A stretch of DNA of 64,000 nt from Stromatinia cepivora (taxonomy: Eukaryota > Ascomycota > Leotiomycetes > Helotiales > Sclerotiniaceae), in NCBI GenBank assembly GCA_014898415.1, contig RCTD01000033.1, forward strand, positions 186,001-250,000, given 5' to 3'. Every line of letters starts with the position of its first letter. Positions within the stretch are counted from its first letter, which is position 1. The position numbers and the translations under genes were made by a program. The notes below the pieces were generated by a model that was not told the DNA's origin, did not search any database, and worked only from the letters and a program-made list of their open reading frames with translations. This document shows positions 1-13,209 of this stretch, in pieces.

Positions 1-2784
1 TATACTTTGTTGAGTTTCTCGATTATCTGAGAGTCAATATCTGTATGCTTTATACGATTGAGTATATTGATGAATTTTCGTATAAAGGGATGCCCGAATC
101 TTCAATATATTTATTGAAGTTTAGTTTCTATTAAATGATAGTATATCACCATCTTTTTTATTTGATCGAGAAATATAAAAGAGTATCTTTATTTTTGTAT
201 AATAGGAATAGTTTTATTACTTTACCTTAATACATTTGATATATTATCGAATGTAATATGTAGGTGATCTATATTCTGTATATATATAAGAAATGGAATG
301 TTTATTGGTATAATAAAAAACGTAATGATTCCAATTGATATTTGGATAGTGATATCTTTTTGCGATTGTACAATTCCTTTTCCGAATTTGATATTATGCT
401 TAGCATTTTTTGTATATGAGATGCCTTTCTTTTTTTCTAATATCTGTACCTGAAATTCCCCTGCTGTTGATATTCCTGATGTATTTGTATCTGGAATGAT
501 ACCTTGAAATATGTTTACTGAATATCGATCTTGAAATTGGAAAACTTCATTTGGGTTATCGCTTTTTTCGTACTTTTCGTACGATTGATTGAATTGATCA
601 TTTTGTAGGTATATATATATCAATGATTGTCTCTCTAGTAATTCTGCAATATATGCTTTATTAATAGAATCTATTTTAGTGAAATGTATTTCGAATTGAA
701 TCATTTGATTATTTGAAGATTCAATTTGGGGATATTCGAAAGTGTTGTCTTCTTCTAATATTTTGTTCTTTTCATATTATAATTTGAATGTACCTTTATA
801 TTTCAAAAAATATTACTTAAATATTTCTTTATTTATTTTTTGTTCTATTATATATTAATTGAATTTTGTCTTCCGTTTTTTTTTTGTATGATTTGTTGAT
901 TAGTATTTTGGTTACTTGTATACAAAGTATTTCTGAATTGATATATATAATAGTATTTGAAAATATTGAAGTCTTTTTGATGAATTTGCTGATAAATATA
1001 AGCGAGAGAAAATGAATCTATTTTTTGATCGAATTTTATATTGTCCTCGATTTTTATATAAGCCTTGATCATCATATATACGATCCATTTAGTATATTTC
1101 TGTGCTTAATAGATTATTAATTATCGAATCTACGATATAGATATTCGTTAATTGCATTCTTTCAGTTTGACTAATAGCATTTTGAAGATCAATATAAAGG
1201 CCTTTGTACATTGTAATAGGATATAACAAAACAAAATTATATTCAGGGATATTACAATAAGCATTTATAATCTGATCTCTTAATATCAATTCTGATTAAT
1301 ATGAATCTACTAATCTATATTACAATATACGAAGTATATCGAAAAGCTTTTCCAATTATTCCGAAAGTGATTTGTCAGGATGCTTTTGTATAATCTATGG
1401 AAATATCGTATTATACTATTCGATGAGATATTTCTGACATCTTTTTTTTGTTTCAAAATATGTTTTCGTGAATATGATTATTTCTTCGAATTTCAATTTT
1501 CTATTATTAATTTTGTCGAAATAGAATAATAACGCAGAGTTTTAAAACATTATCGAAAACGCTGTTTCGTATTCATTTGGATGAATTCCGATTTTGCTGT
1601 AAAGTTCGTAGAATATCTGTAGTTTCTTATTCAGAAAATCGTACTCCCCGCCGTTATATTTGAATTCATTGTTATTATACACTTTCATAAAATCTGAAAG
1701 AAGGTTTCGTCTGTATACTATATAAGATGTATTCTGCCTTATTATACAATCTAATATTATAGGATCAGAAAGGAATTAGCTTTGATTTCGTTGTTATTAT
1801 TTATCTTATTATATTTGCTTAAAAAACTTTAGTATAAATGAAACTTGAATTTTGATCGATTTCTTCAATGCAATGATTTCGTATATATCCGTATATTCTT
1901 CTTTCAATCGATTTGCTTCTTCTTGAATTTCTTTCGTACATTCGTTTGATTTATCTTTCGAAATAAGTTCAGTAAGTATTTTTGCATAACTATTACTCCT
2001 TTTTATTTATCGGATCTGAAAGTTGTATAGAATAAATTGAATTCATACGAATTTGAGAACTTCGTAATGTACGATTTTAAATGTAGTATTCGTTTAGCCT
2101 TCGTACCATTCTTGAAATTCTTTTTATAACCTTTATTCTTTGTACCTTTTGAATTGCGAATTAACAAGCCATATAATTATATTAGCATTCATTTGGGATT
2201 CAATAAATTCTGAATTTGGATTCAATTGTTTCCCCCAAAATTCAATATCCATTTCATACAAAAGTAATTCGGGGATTGGAAAAACTATATTGAATATTAT
2301 AATTCAATATTATATTGTATCGAATAGATTTATTGTATAATATATACAAAAACATAATGAATACAAATAAAGTCGATATAAAATCAAATTATCCTAAAGA
2401 AATTAATTGTAATCAGAAATCCCTTCTTAGTATATATTTCGAAGAAAATAATATAAGGAATATAATATTCTAATTCTTTTATATAGATCATATATAAACT
2501 TAATCTAATATAATCTTATTCGTTTTTTCAAAAGATATCTTTTCTTATTGAATTTGACCTTACCATTCTGTAATTGAGTCTTATCAATCATTGATCAATA
2601 TTGGATAGACTTTGTAAAAAGGTATATACACAAAACGTATATAGGATAAAAATAATTTTATTATTCTGTTTAACCCCTTTATATAACGGGGTTCTATTAA
2701 TTTATATAGACGCTGCCATCCCACTTACGATGTGGGGGAAACATATGATGATGTCACGTATTTCGTCAGTCATGTGTTCCAATA
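1..2784 (-). mobile_element. Ty1/copia retrotransposon, partial, degenerate (5' LTR, gag, protease; rest beyond the window edge)
   Basis: Read on the minus strand, an LTR-like segment begins near 2784 with TATTGGAACACATGAC (an original TGTTGG is likely) and runs to roughly 2600. It is followed by Gag-like fragments (about 1289-1089 and 1075-848) and a retroviral-type protease region (704-222). The protease region shows the copia pattern G-x-I-x2-FxIIPINIPFL, then an IDHLH-x-FDNISNVL stretch. Many stops and frameshifts break the frame, so the element is dead. The right end interrupts gypsy copy 1 exactly where gypsy copy 2 runs on without a break (near 15545), which shows it inserted into gypsy copy 1. 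The inner LTR end and the integrase/RT half are not resolved here. The LTR keeps more GC than the body. Confidence 0.7.
2600..2784 (-). repeat. 5' LTR of the left Ty1/copia element (inner end approximate)
   Basis: The outer end (CCAATA on plus, 2779-2784) abuts ATTAC, after which homology to the other gypsy copy resumes. A short hairpin, AACCCC...GGGGTT, lies around 2671-2693. The inner boundary was not fixed because the partner LTR is outside the window. Confidence 0.5.
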
Positions 2785-5398
2785 ATTACTAATTGTAATT
2801 GATCTGTTCAATTGTGAATCTTTTCGATTCTAATATTCTTTGAGCTGATTATCTTGTCGATCAGTATTTTATTGGGTTAATCGATTGATCTTTTGTTTGC
2901 AAAAGGATGATTGGGTAACAAGGAGATTATTCGAATAAAAAATGATATAGGGTTTTTTTTTAAATTATTCGAAATATCGATTGAAGTAATTAAACTTCAT
3001 TCGAATCTTTAATAATCAAAGTCTATTTAAAATAATATTATAACTCTTTAATTCAGTAATAAAGAAAAGGACAAAAGATTATTTACAATTATCAATCATT
3101 AAATTAAGGAATATAAAATAGATAATAATATGGCCTTATATATTATTATATCCTTTAATTTTAATTGAAATTTCAAATAATATAATTCTAGATTTAAATA
3201 TAGGAAATAAACAAATAAGAAATATAGTATTAATAAAAACGAATCCATTTACTTTAAAATCAATAAATACTTTTGATCGATAAATATAACCATTTTTCGA
3301 AAGATTATAAGGAAAAATAAATGCTTCTCCTTTTATAAACTTGATTAAATCAAGAAATCTTATATTCTATATAATACTTAGAATAAAGATAGAGTTTAAA
3401 TATTTGGTTTTAAATGCTTTTCTTTTTCTAAACAGGCATTCTGTATAGCTTTAATTGTAGCTTCTGGGTTGAAATCTTTTTCAATATCTTGATATTCTTT
3501 GAATTCTTTTGTTTCTTTTTGTATCGTTTCGATTTCATTGAGATTATTGATATAAGGCGTCAATGTATATATTGTTTTAGAAGAAGAAGAAAACGACGAA
3601 CATTTGAAGTTCGAATAATTATTGGGTGTAACGGGACCGGTGTATCCAGGAGGGGTATTCTGGGGTGGAAATGGTTTCGGGAATATAAAGGTTTCAAAAT
3701 TGAAGTTGTTAAAACTCCGAAAAAATTGTAAAGGGTTTATAATAACCATTGGTTTGTAAATAATTATAAAAGTTTCTCGATTAATATAATATCGGTTTCG
3801 TTCTTGTAATGAAATTTCGTTTTGATTTACTCTAATAAGTATATTCATAAGTTTTTTTATAGTTTTGTAATCCTTAATAGATATTGTTATCACTCATAAA
3901 AGAAAATCAGAAATCTTCTATTCGAAATCCCTGAATAAAACTTTATCATCGATAATCTCTATTTGGATAACAAATAATCTGAACTTCCTATATTATTCTA
4001 AGAAATTACTATATCGAATTGTATTAGGTATAATCTATATCTCGTATTAAAAACAAGCATCATCGATTTCAACCGGATTCCGATAAATCGCTGCAAACTA
4101 TTCGACCAATTCGAATACCGTAAATCGGGGCATTCGTATATAAAGAGCATAACAATATATTTGTACTTCCGATTCGATTTAATCGATTACATATACACAA
4201 CGTTGTATTTCACTTTTAAATAATATAGTATACAGCTCGAATCGTTTTATAACTAATAATTGCCACAAATTAGTTTTAGGTTCAATACTATCGTTAAGTT
4301 TAGTAATAAAATTTATAGGTTTTGATATATATACATCTTATTATAAATTATAATTGATATAGGAATATAATCTTGATTAATTAGATCGGTTTTTTGAATA
4401 AAGGAATCCCTGATTATTAAATAGATTGTTATTTCCTGAAAAGAAAGAAGAATCCTCGAAGGGCCCCAAATGATCAAATCGTTTGATCAAAGTTTTCTTC
4501 TTCTGATTTCAAGATCTTTGGGTTTGCTTGAATAAAGATTCTTGAATTTCGATTGAAAAAATAAAGGGAATTCCAAGTATTACTATTGATCTAAATACCT
4601 ATATAAACATTACTTAAGGCTTAAAAGAAGATTGTATTATTACAAAACTTATTATCATTATAACTTTCAATTATCGATTCTCCTTTTTCAAATTCATAAC
4701 TATTATATAAAGATCTTACAATTATAATAATAATTCGAAAAAAGCAATTGAATTATTGAAAACATTGATTTTATATATTGAAATCTTTTCTTTACTAATC
4801 TTCTTCCTTTCAATAATAACGTTATCCAATTCTATATTCATATTTTCTTCGAAGAGTTGTTGAAATAATTAAGGAAAAGGAAAAGATTCCTTAGAATATG
4901 TTTTCAAAAGTTCGGAGTATATAAAAGGAGAAGTTTGTTGTATTATAAAAATGATAGTATATTTTTAAAGGGTTTTATCTTCATCGATTAGATTGAAATA
5001 GATTTTTTTCCTTTGGGTATAATATTTATAAAAATTCATTTAAGAAGGTATTATTAAAATAAAGTATTATTTGGAAGGCCATTAAATAACTGGATATTTG
5101 TAAATGAATTGTAGATAATATAATACATAAGAATTATAGTAAAATTGAATAAATAGGGTTAATTATATTCTTTAGAATCTATAATTGAAGAATTATGATT
5201 TGTAAGAAGCGACTAAATATATATATATATATCCATTTATAGGCTATAGGGTTATGTGTATACATTATTAGGGTTACCATTTTATTATACTAAATCGTAT
5301 GATTTATAACGTATACACACGGATGATCAGTTTATAAATTGATATGGGAGATAAGAGATATCACGTGGTTAGCCTCCTGTGGTTCACGATTCGTGACA
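2785..5398 (-). mobile_element. Ty3/gypsy retrotransposon copy 1, 5' part (LTR plus leader plus gag region), degenerate
   Basis: On the minus strand the order is: LTR 5398-5119, primer-site region, a 1.2-kb leader, then a Gag-like open stretch at 3893-3396 (165 codons). The stretch has NFNFETFIFPKPF and a charged C-terminus KETKEFKEYQDIEKDF. The same order and sequence recur in inverse orientation at 13004-15545, for example AGGGCCCCAAATGATC near 4460 against the complement of GATCATTTGGAGCCCT near 13855. The remainder of pol lies beyond the copia insertion and the window edge. Differences between the copies are mostly transitions, as expected for RIP. Confidence 0.8.
5119..5398 (-). repeat. 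5' LTR of gypsy copy 1 (about 280 bp)
   Basis: On minus it reads TGTCACGAATCGTGAACC... and ends TATGTATTATA, corresponding to TGCGTCACA in intact copies. It is homologous along its full length to the 282-bp LTRs at 19500, 19974 and 20338. Confidence 0.85.
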
Positions 5399-5704
5399 AT
5401 ATCGGAGATACCGATTTTGAAGATATGTTTTATACCTTTTCACGAAATTTGCCGTTCAGTTCTTCCCTAAAAAGCAGCTTATAATCTCTTCCACAAGATT
5501 TTTGATTATACAACTTATAAAGGATATAAATCTTTATATCAATTTGTTAATTTGATCGATTAAAACTTTTTCTTATTCTTTTGAAAAAGATTAATGAGTT
5601 TCAGCATATACAATACTACAGAAAGTGATTTTGCCTTTATAACGCCGAAAAAGCATTGAGCAATTGATTTTGAAGAAATTTGCTATTTGAGTATATTTAA
5701 AATA
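5399..5704. other. AT-rich spacer between gypsy copy 1 and the CTCTT-flanked LTR element
   Basis: No open frame of note and no repeat partner seen in this window. Together with 12866-13003 it is the pre-insertion target sequence of the element at 5710-12860. Confidence 0.5.
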
Positions 5705-5709
5705 CTCTT

Positions 5710-5859
5710 TGTGACGAACCCAACGAGCGTTTAGAGATCAACCTTAGAATTAAAAGTTACAGAGCTAAAGAGAGAGTGCTACGAAGCTATATATATGATC
5801 GGTTCGAAGCTTAGTACTATACTAGCCCGATCGGATGCAATCATATGTATCTCGTAACA
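5710..5859 (-). repeat. 3' LTR (150 bp) of the CTCTT-flanked element
   Basis: Pairs with 12711-12860 at equal length. Preceded on minus by a polypurine tract and bordered outside by CTCTT. Confidence 0.8.
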
Positions 5860-6354
5860 CTATCTTCCCCTTCTGAAGAGTTCGCCTCGAACTCATTTAA
5901 AATGAATAATTTAAGTACAAAATGATCATTAATCATCTTCTTTTTCTAAAAATACCTAATACAAAATATACATTACAACCAACGAATACGCATCCACTAT
6001 ATTATATGCCTCCTTCAAGCGATCTTCAAAATATCGGTTATTGATTATCTCTTCTAGATCCTTATCATCGTTGTTTTTGGGTTCAATAATCAATATAATA
6101 GCCGAAACAGACTTTTATTGATCTCGAATTCCTTGATACAGATCTAATAGATAGATTTATATTCAATAGAAAATACTTTTATATCATATATATTTATTTT
6201 ACTTATACAAAAGAGTTCTTTCAGAAAAAGAAAATTCAAACATTTATATACAGAATAGAATCAAAATACGATCAGATTTGTCCGATTAAATATCAAAAGG
6301 GCTAAGATTACTAATATTTATTGGATTGTAATTCCGAGAGTAAAATAGATTCTG

Positions 6355-6520
6355 TATTGACTTTTGGTGCAGGAAGTAGTAGTATTGTTGATTATGTAGG
6401 TTGAATTAAGGATCTATAATTCTAGTAAAAGTAGAATTGAGGTTATCCTCAAATATGGTTTGTACATCATTATGGTTTTGTAACCTCAATTCTAATCCTA
6501 TAATGGTCTCATTTCCAATA
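6355..6520 (-). repeat. 3' LTR (166 bp) of the nested copia
   Basis: Same length as 11674-11839; differences are all transitions. Inside is an inverted repeat, GAATTGAGGTTA...TAACCTCAATTC, that could fold into a hairpin. Confidence 0.85.
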
Positions 6521-9500
6521 CTCCTTTATTAAGGATATCCTATTCGATTTTTCTAGATTATTAATCCTAACATTTTCTTGAATCTTTTGAAAGCAATCCT
6601 TATACAAAGCTTCATCATTCTATCAGCAATTATATTATATGTATTGATATAATTAATAACGATTTTCTCCTTTTCTATCAAGTTTTTAATGAAATGATAA
6701 CTAATATCTATATATTTGGATTGTTTATACAAATATAGATTCTTGATTAAAGCTAAAATACCTTAATTATCATCAAGTATCTGAACTATATCTCCGTTCT
6801 TTCCAATATAACTTAATCTGAATAAATCTTTAAGTATTTATATAACCCATCTCCTTTGTTTAATGAATATTACTATTACAATATATTTTGATTCTGTATT
6901 AGAGATAATTACAAATACTTATTTCTTATTAACCTATAATATAAAATCTCTATAGAATATCACAACTCATTTTGAAACATTTTTCCGATTATATTTGTCA
7001 TTAATCTAATCTATATCTGTACATACTTTTATTATATTATCAAATATATTATATTTTTTACAAATATCAGATTGTATTTCCTTTAATTTGAACCATAATT
7101 TCTATTTGATTGTTGATTATAGATATCATATTAGATTCTTTAAAATTATAATATAATGTTTTATTGATTTTGTTATAAATTATGAAAGTCTTTCAATTGA
7201 GAATATTATATTTGATTAAATATATATTATTGAATAAATTATATTTTCTATTTGTTATTGATATTTATTTATATTTATTAATTCATTATTATTAATTACT
7301 AGTCGGAGATGGGTATAATCCATTATTAATAGTTTCTTGATTTGATATTGTTTATATATAATATTATATTTAATTAATATAATATCAAGATATTCTTTTT
7401 GATTTATAATTAATATATATACTTTTCTATTACAAATAATTTTAATATTTAGGATCTTATTAATCTCCCCTAAATTCTTGGTGTTAAAATGGGTTAATAG
7501 TTTTTTATTGAATCAAATGATTTATAATGATATATGTAATGCAATAATAATATCATTAATATATATCAATAATATTATATTACAGTTTTTGGATATATAT
7601 AGATATAGATCCACCAAACTTTATACAAAATCTATATCTAAAAGTTCTTTCTTTAATAGTAAATTCCAATCCCTTTTAGTTTATTTTAATCTATATAGGC
7701 TTTATAGAGTTTATAATATATATCCCTTTTTGACTTTGATATTTTAGAATAATTCGAAATAGATTTCTTTTTTTAAATATAATTCGGTAAAGGCATTTTT
7801 GATATCGAAATATGAGTATTCCAAATTTTCCTTTGCAATAATAATTAAGAATAATCTGAATGTATTTAGCTTTATTGTTAATATAAATATTTTGTTATAA
7901 TCCTTTTCTAATACTTAATTAAACCTTTGAATTATTAATCTTGCTTTGAATTATTCTATTTTGTTATCCTTAATCTTAATTATAAATATCTATTTCATCG
8001 AAATCAAATTATTTTCTTTAAAGAGTATATATTCTTTCCAAGTACTATTTTGAATTAAAGATATAATTTCCTTTTGGATAATTTCCTTCCATTTTTTAGA
8101 GTATTCTTGATCCAATATTGCTTTCTTATAAGTTCTTAGTATTTTGATTTCCAGAACTTTTTCGGTCGGATATATTACACTTTCTGTATTGTTTGTATTT
8201 ATCAATAAAGTTGTGAAATCTGAAACGATTTTGTTTTTAATATAAAGATCCATTTTATAAATAATTGGAATTGTAATTATAATATATTCTATACTTTTTT
8301 GAGTTTTGGTTTATATAGATATTACAATCAACATCCTTATAATCTTGCTTTCCCATTCTTCTTCAAAATTTTATTCTATATCTTTTTTCCGTTTTCGTAT
8401 TAGATACCTTAAGGATTCATCTTCAAGATCTATTTCATCCTTTTGCTCGATTTCAGATGATTATAGATTTACTTCGTTTTTTGATTCTATTGAAATAAAC
8501 TTGTTAATAAAATTTAAAACAATCTTAAATTTTACTTTCAATATAGATTCAGGGTTTGCAAAAGTTGATTCTTAGATTAAACTCTCTGAAATGATGGATT
8601 CGATATCTGAAATATCCTTGGAAGAAAATTCTTGATTTGTTTTCTGGATATTATTATCTTCATTTTCATTGTATATTAATATTGATATATTTAATTTACC
8701 TAATTTCAATTCAACAATTGGGGTACTTGGTACAATTACTAAACTCGATATAATATCTGTTGAAGAGAATGTTTGGAATAAAGATAATACAAATATTATG
8801 TTTGGTATTAAAAATGAAGAAGATACTTTGTTTGTTGTTAATCTATTATAAGGTTTTTGATCTAACTTTATATTCTTTATTCCTTATGGGCTTGATTTAC
8901 AATTTCTTAATTTAAGATTCAAATCTCTTTTTTGATGAGATTCATCTATAATTATTCTATTTGATCAAAATATATAATCTAATTCTGAAGAATACATTTT
9001 GATATATTTATTTATAACTTTTGAATACCCTAGGAATATATCGACTTTCGAAATATCCTATAACTTATTATATCTTTGTTTTTTCAGAATAATCTTAGGA
9101 TTGATATAAGTATAATATTTGTTTCCCTAAACTTTGTATATCTTTATATTTAATATTATATTTATAAAAACTTTTATAAAGAATCGATCTATTCTGTTTA
9201 TATCAGAACCAATACTAATACGATTCCTGATATAAATATTATACTTTACAATTTCATTCCAAAATTCTAATAGTAATCCAGCTTTTTTTAGTATTACTTT
9301 TATATCTACCTTTGCAATCCTTATATTTCGTTCTGCAAACCCGTTTTGATATAAAAAGGCAATTATTATAATTTCGGATTGTATACCCAATGATTATTTA
9401 TAAATAACTTATAAGAGTTCCGATATATTATCAATCCTGATTACAATAATCTTTTCTTCAATAACTAATTCTATCTCCTTTTTTCAAGTTTTCAATGTTT

Positions 9501-10581
9501 AAATTGTATTATTCTTTTGTTTAAATAATATAATCCAATTTATTTTTGTACAATTATCAATGATCAATATGAAATAACGATTTCCTCGAATCGATTTTGG
9601 AAATGATTCTATAATATCGAAATATATAAATTCGAGTCTCTTTGATTTGTATAGATTCAATTGCTTCGGAATACAATTGATTATCTTGATGAATATATAT
9701 ATTTCGTAGATATCTAATTCAATTGGGATCTTTATCGGTTTGATTATATTGGATACTTTGTATAGATTCTTGATTTTATTTGGATTTAGATGATTGAATC
9801 TTTGATATTATAATAAATATCTCTTTTTTTCCTTGAATATCAATTCATTATCGATACCTTTGGTATTATCGATTATCTTTGAAGAAAAGCCTTTTTTTTG
9901 ATCATTTTGGTATATATTAGAATAGAAAGCTGTATTCTTATATCTTTTGGTTATATATGAAATTATGTATATTCTATCTTGTATTTTAGTACAGATGATT
10001 TTCTTATTATCTTTTTTGAAATATATATAATGAGAATTGAATTCCCTTTACAATCCTGTTTCGTAGATCCTTTTTCCTAATAGCAAGTTTACTTCTAGTC
10101 CTGATATGTATAATATATTTGAAAGTAATATCTTAGAATCATCTTTGTATATTATATTCATTAAACCCCAATAATGATAATATATTATTCCTTTATCAAT
10201 CTTTATTCTTCGTTTGACAATAGGTTCTATTAATCTGAATAATAAAGATTAATTAAATATATATAAAGAAATGTCTATATTGATATATCATTTGTTAAGG
10301 GAAGTTTTATTAATAATTTTCTTTATTAAATTGTAATCTTCCTTTATTATATCTTCAATATCAGAATCTGATTCAAAGATATTATTAACAAAATGTATTT
10401 AATCTTTTTTGTTGAAATGAACCCTTTTTGGATTCGATGATCCCTTTTTCCTTTAATAACAAAGGTAACTATAAAGGAGTTTATTAATTTGTATTAAATA
10501 TAGATAGTCTTGTATATAATGATCTTCTCTTTGATATAGATTATAAATATTATTTAGGATCTCGAAATCTGATTCTTGGTA

Positions 10582-11193
10582 TCAAGAAGTGTATTTAAAT
10601 CTTTTTGCAATTTGTATTAGCTCTGATTCATTTTTAAAATGAAGTTCTTTAATTTGTAAATATTTGATTTTATTATTGATATTAAAGCTGATTTGGATAT
10701 CCAATATATTTATTATTTTTTGATAATCGATTAGAAGATTATATATTAAAATCAAAAACAAAATAATATTTTGATATATTGATTGATAGTTTTCATTTGT
10801 AGTTTTCAGTTTCCTTTTGTATTTTTTCAGTTTGTTCCAAATTTCGATAATGATTATATTGGGATAGATATTAGATTGGAATTTGAAGTTCTGGATCATC
10901 GTTATATATATATTAGCAATAACTATATTGATTCTGGTATATTTTGATTTAAAATATCTCCAGAATATATATACTATTGAATATTCGTTGGTAAGGGCTT
11001 CATCATTATTATTGAGTATTGTATAAATATACGATAATGTATTCGCTTTATTCTTTAAGTATTCCGATTTCAATTCAACATTATAATATATATAATCATT
11101 GATTTCATAGGCAAATGCTATATTGGGTTTTGCAATCTGTATATATTCGTTTAATGTTTGATCAATTATATAAAACCATTCTTTCCCTTTCAA
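10582..11193 (-). pseudogene. Gag-like fragment of the nested copia (203 codons open)
   Basis: Longest remaining open stretch of the element, next to the 5' LTR. It carries a spaced aromatic motif (VYIFWRYFKSKYTRIN) seen in copia Gag. It is rich in Ile, Asn, Lys and Tyr because of AT-driven codon shift. It is not expected to be functional, since the downstream pol is broken. Confidence 0.6.
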
Positions 11194-11673
11194 TTGTATC
11201 TTTGTTTGTCTGAATTATCGTTTATGGTTATTTTGATCGAATTTCCAAGGGTTGTTTGATTTCGATATTATAAAGGTTTTTTGCTATTTGATGGGTATCG
11301 AAGATAGTCTTCAGATTTTTAAGATAGTTTTAAAAAAAAAAAAGTGTATAGCAAATAAATTCAAAATAATAAAGAAATATAAAAATAAAACAATAAAAAA
11401 ATTCGTAAGATTGTATTATAATATGTTTTCTTGTAGTTATGCGAACTTGCTTTTCGCTTCTGTTATAATTCTATATCGATATTATGCAGATTGCTCTTTG
11501 CTTTGACCTATGATGTTGTAAATTATAAGCTGTATTATCGTATTTCAATTCTGCTTCGGTGGTATTATGTGAAAACTCTGATTTTCATTTTGTTCTATCT
11601 CTATTAACTATACTAATCCTTTTTCGATTTGTTTTGCTTTTTAATCATTATTATATAATCGGATTTTATAATT

Positions 11674-11839
11674 TATTGATTTTTGGTATAGAAAGTAATA
11701 GTATTGTTGATTATATAGGTTGAATTAAGAATCTATAATTCTAATAGGAGTAGAATTGAGGTTATCCCCAAATATGGTCTGTACACCATTGTGGTCTTGT
11801 GACCTCAATTCTAATCCTATGATGGCCTCATTTCCAACA
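11674..11839 (-). repeat. 5' LTR (166 bp) of the nested copia
   Basis: Ends CCAACA on plus, and the duplication TTCTG follows at once. This copy keeps more C and G than its partner. Confidence 0.85.
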
Positions 11840-12710
11840 TTCTGTAATATATATAGGGCCCTAGATTTACTAAAGTGGAATAATACAGGGAATCCATTTG
11901 TTATACAAGTAATTAATTGTTATATAACCTGAACAAAATCAGAATAGAAATAGGAAAGAGAAAGCTATTGAGAAAAACAATTTCTAAGAGTAATATTGAG
12001 TTTATTACAAAAGATTAAGATCTTATTCGAATCAAACCAATTCTGACCTTTGATTTTGTAAAGAGTCTTTTCGAATTTTGCAATATAGATATATAGAAAA
12101 TCGGTTCCTTATTTGAAAATGAATAATTTGTTTTCGGCTTCTTGAACTTTATTTGGATTGTTGTAAACATATATAAGTTGATTTAGGATCGTTGTATGAT
12201 CTAAAGGAATGTTTTGATCAAAAAAAGAAAGCTGAAATAATACTATAATTTGTATATAAGATTCGAAATTGAGATAAATATAATAAAATTGAACTATAGA
12301 ATTGCCGATCGCAACGCCATCTACTTATAATTTCGCTCGAATCGAAGGAAGCCAGGTATCGAATTTTTGAAAACTATTATTAAACTTTTCAGGATTAAGA
12401 AGAAAAAGTTTCAAACAAGAATAAATATAAACAACAAAAATGCATTCGAAAATCAGGAAACGTAGAAACAAGATTTCATCCCATTAACGAATCACTTCGC
12501 CATAAAGTTCTGTAATCGCAAGGTTTATCGAATCGTAATCTATAACTTAGAAATTAAGGATAAGAAAAAAGACAACACCTTCGAATAATATCAAAAAGAT
12601 TTATATATAAACAAAAGAGCAAAAACAATATACCTAAACAAAAGCAAGCAAAGTATATATAAGTATATACAAATGTTATTCCATTTCTTATCTGAAAAAA
12701 CTTTTAATAA

Positions 12711-12860
12711 TATAACGAATTTAACAAACGTTTAAAGATCAATCTTAGAATTAAAAGTTACAGAACTAAAAAAAGAGTGCTATGAAGCTATATATATGAT
12801 CGGCTCGAAGCTTAGTATTGTACTAGCTCGATCGGACGCGATCACGTGTATCTCGTGACA
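12711..12860 (-). repeat. 5' LTR (150 bp) of the CTCTT-flanked element
   Basis: Aligns end to end with 5710-5859; the outer border is CTCTT at 12861-12865. Confidence 0.8.
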
Positions 12861-13003
12861 CTCTTCCTCTTTAATTTGAACTAATACAAGCTCTATATAG
12901 ATCTCTGAAAGCATATCATTGCTATATCCGTCCATAATGATTGATATTTTATAAAATTAAAAATGCGTGCAAGATATGAGGTCGTGCACGATGTAGGGAA
13001 ATC

Positions 13004-13209
13004 GGTTATATATATATTACAAATCATACAATTTAATATAGTAAAATGGTAACCTTAATAATGTATATATATAATCCTACAGCCCATAAATGGGTATTTG
13101 TATATATATATCTAATTGTTCTTTATGAATTATAATTCTTCAATTATAGATTCTAAAGAATATAATTGATCCTGTTTATTCAGTTTTATTATAACTTTTG
13201 TATATCATA
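13004..13209 (+). repeat. 5' LTR of gypsy copy 2, left end truncated
   Basis: Homologous to the last ~200 bp of the 282-bp LTR; the first ~80 bp (TGTCACGAATCG...) are missing. The preceding 12866-13003 has no match to the family. Confidence 0.75.

Larger units (their letters stand above)
6350..11844 (-). mobile_element. Ty1/copia retrotransposon, structurally complete, coding capacity destroyed
   Basis: The element spans 6355-11839 (5,485 bp) and is flanked by the duplication TTCTG at 6350-6354 and 11840-11844. LTRs are 166 bp each. Domains on minus are in copia order: Gag-like 11193-10582; integrase fragment 9390-9127 (QNGFAERNIRIAKVD, then LLLEFWNEIVKYNIYIRNR); start of reverse transcriptase 8253-7990 (TYKKAILDQEYSKKWKE); RNase H about 6920-6590 with SNTESKYIVIV, then KQSKYIDISYHFIKNLIEK. 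Integrase before RT is diagnostic for Ty1/copia. Stops and frameshifts break every domain. The element is inserted in the 150-bp-LTR element. Confidence 0.88.
5705..12865 (-). mobile_element. Non-autonomous LTR retroelement with 150-bp LTRs and a CTCTT target-site duplication, split by a nested copia
   Basis: LTRs at 5710-5859 and 12711-12860 are both exactly 150 bp, start TGTGACG (mutated to TATAACG on the right) and end CGTGACA or CGTAACA. The direct duplication CTCTT sits at 5705-5709 and 12861-12865. Differences between the two LTRs are transitions. Removing the nested copia (6355-11839) and one copy of its 5-bp duplication leaves an element of about 1.66 kb, too short for gag-pol, so it resembles a TRIM/LARD. 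A polypurine tract on minus (AGAAGGGGAAGATAG, complement of 5860-5874) directly precedes the left LTR, which makes the left LTR the 3' LTR and the element minus-oriented. Confidence 0.8.
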
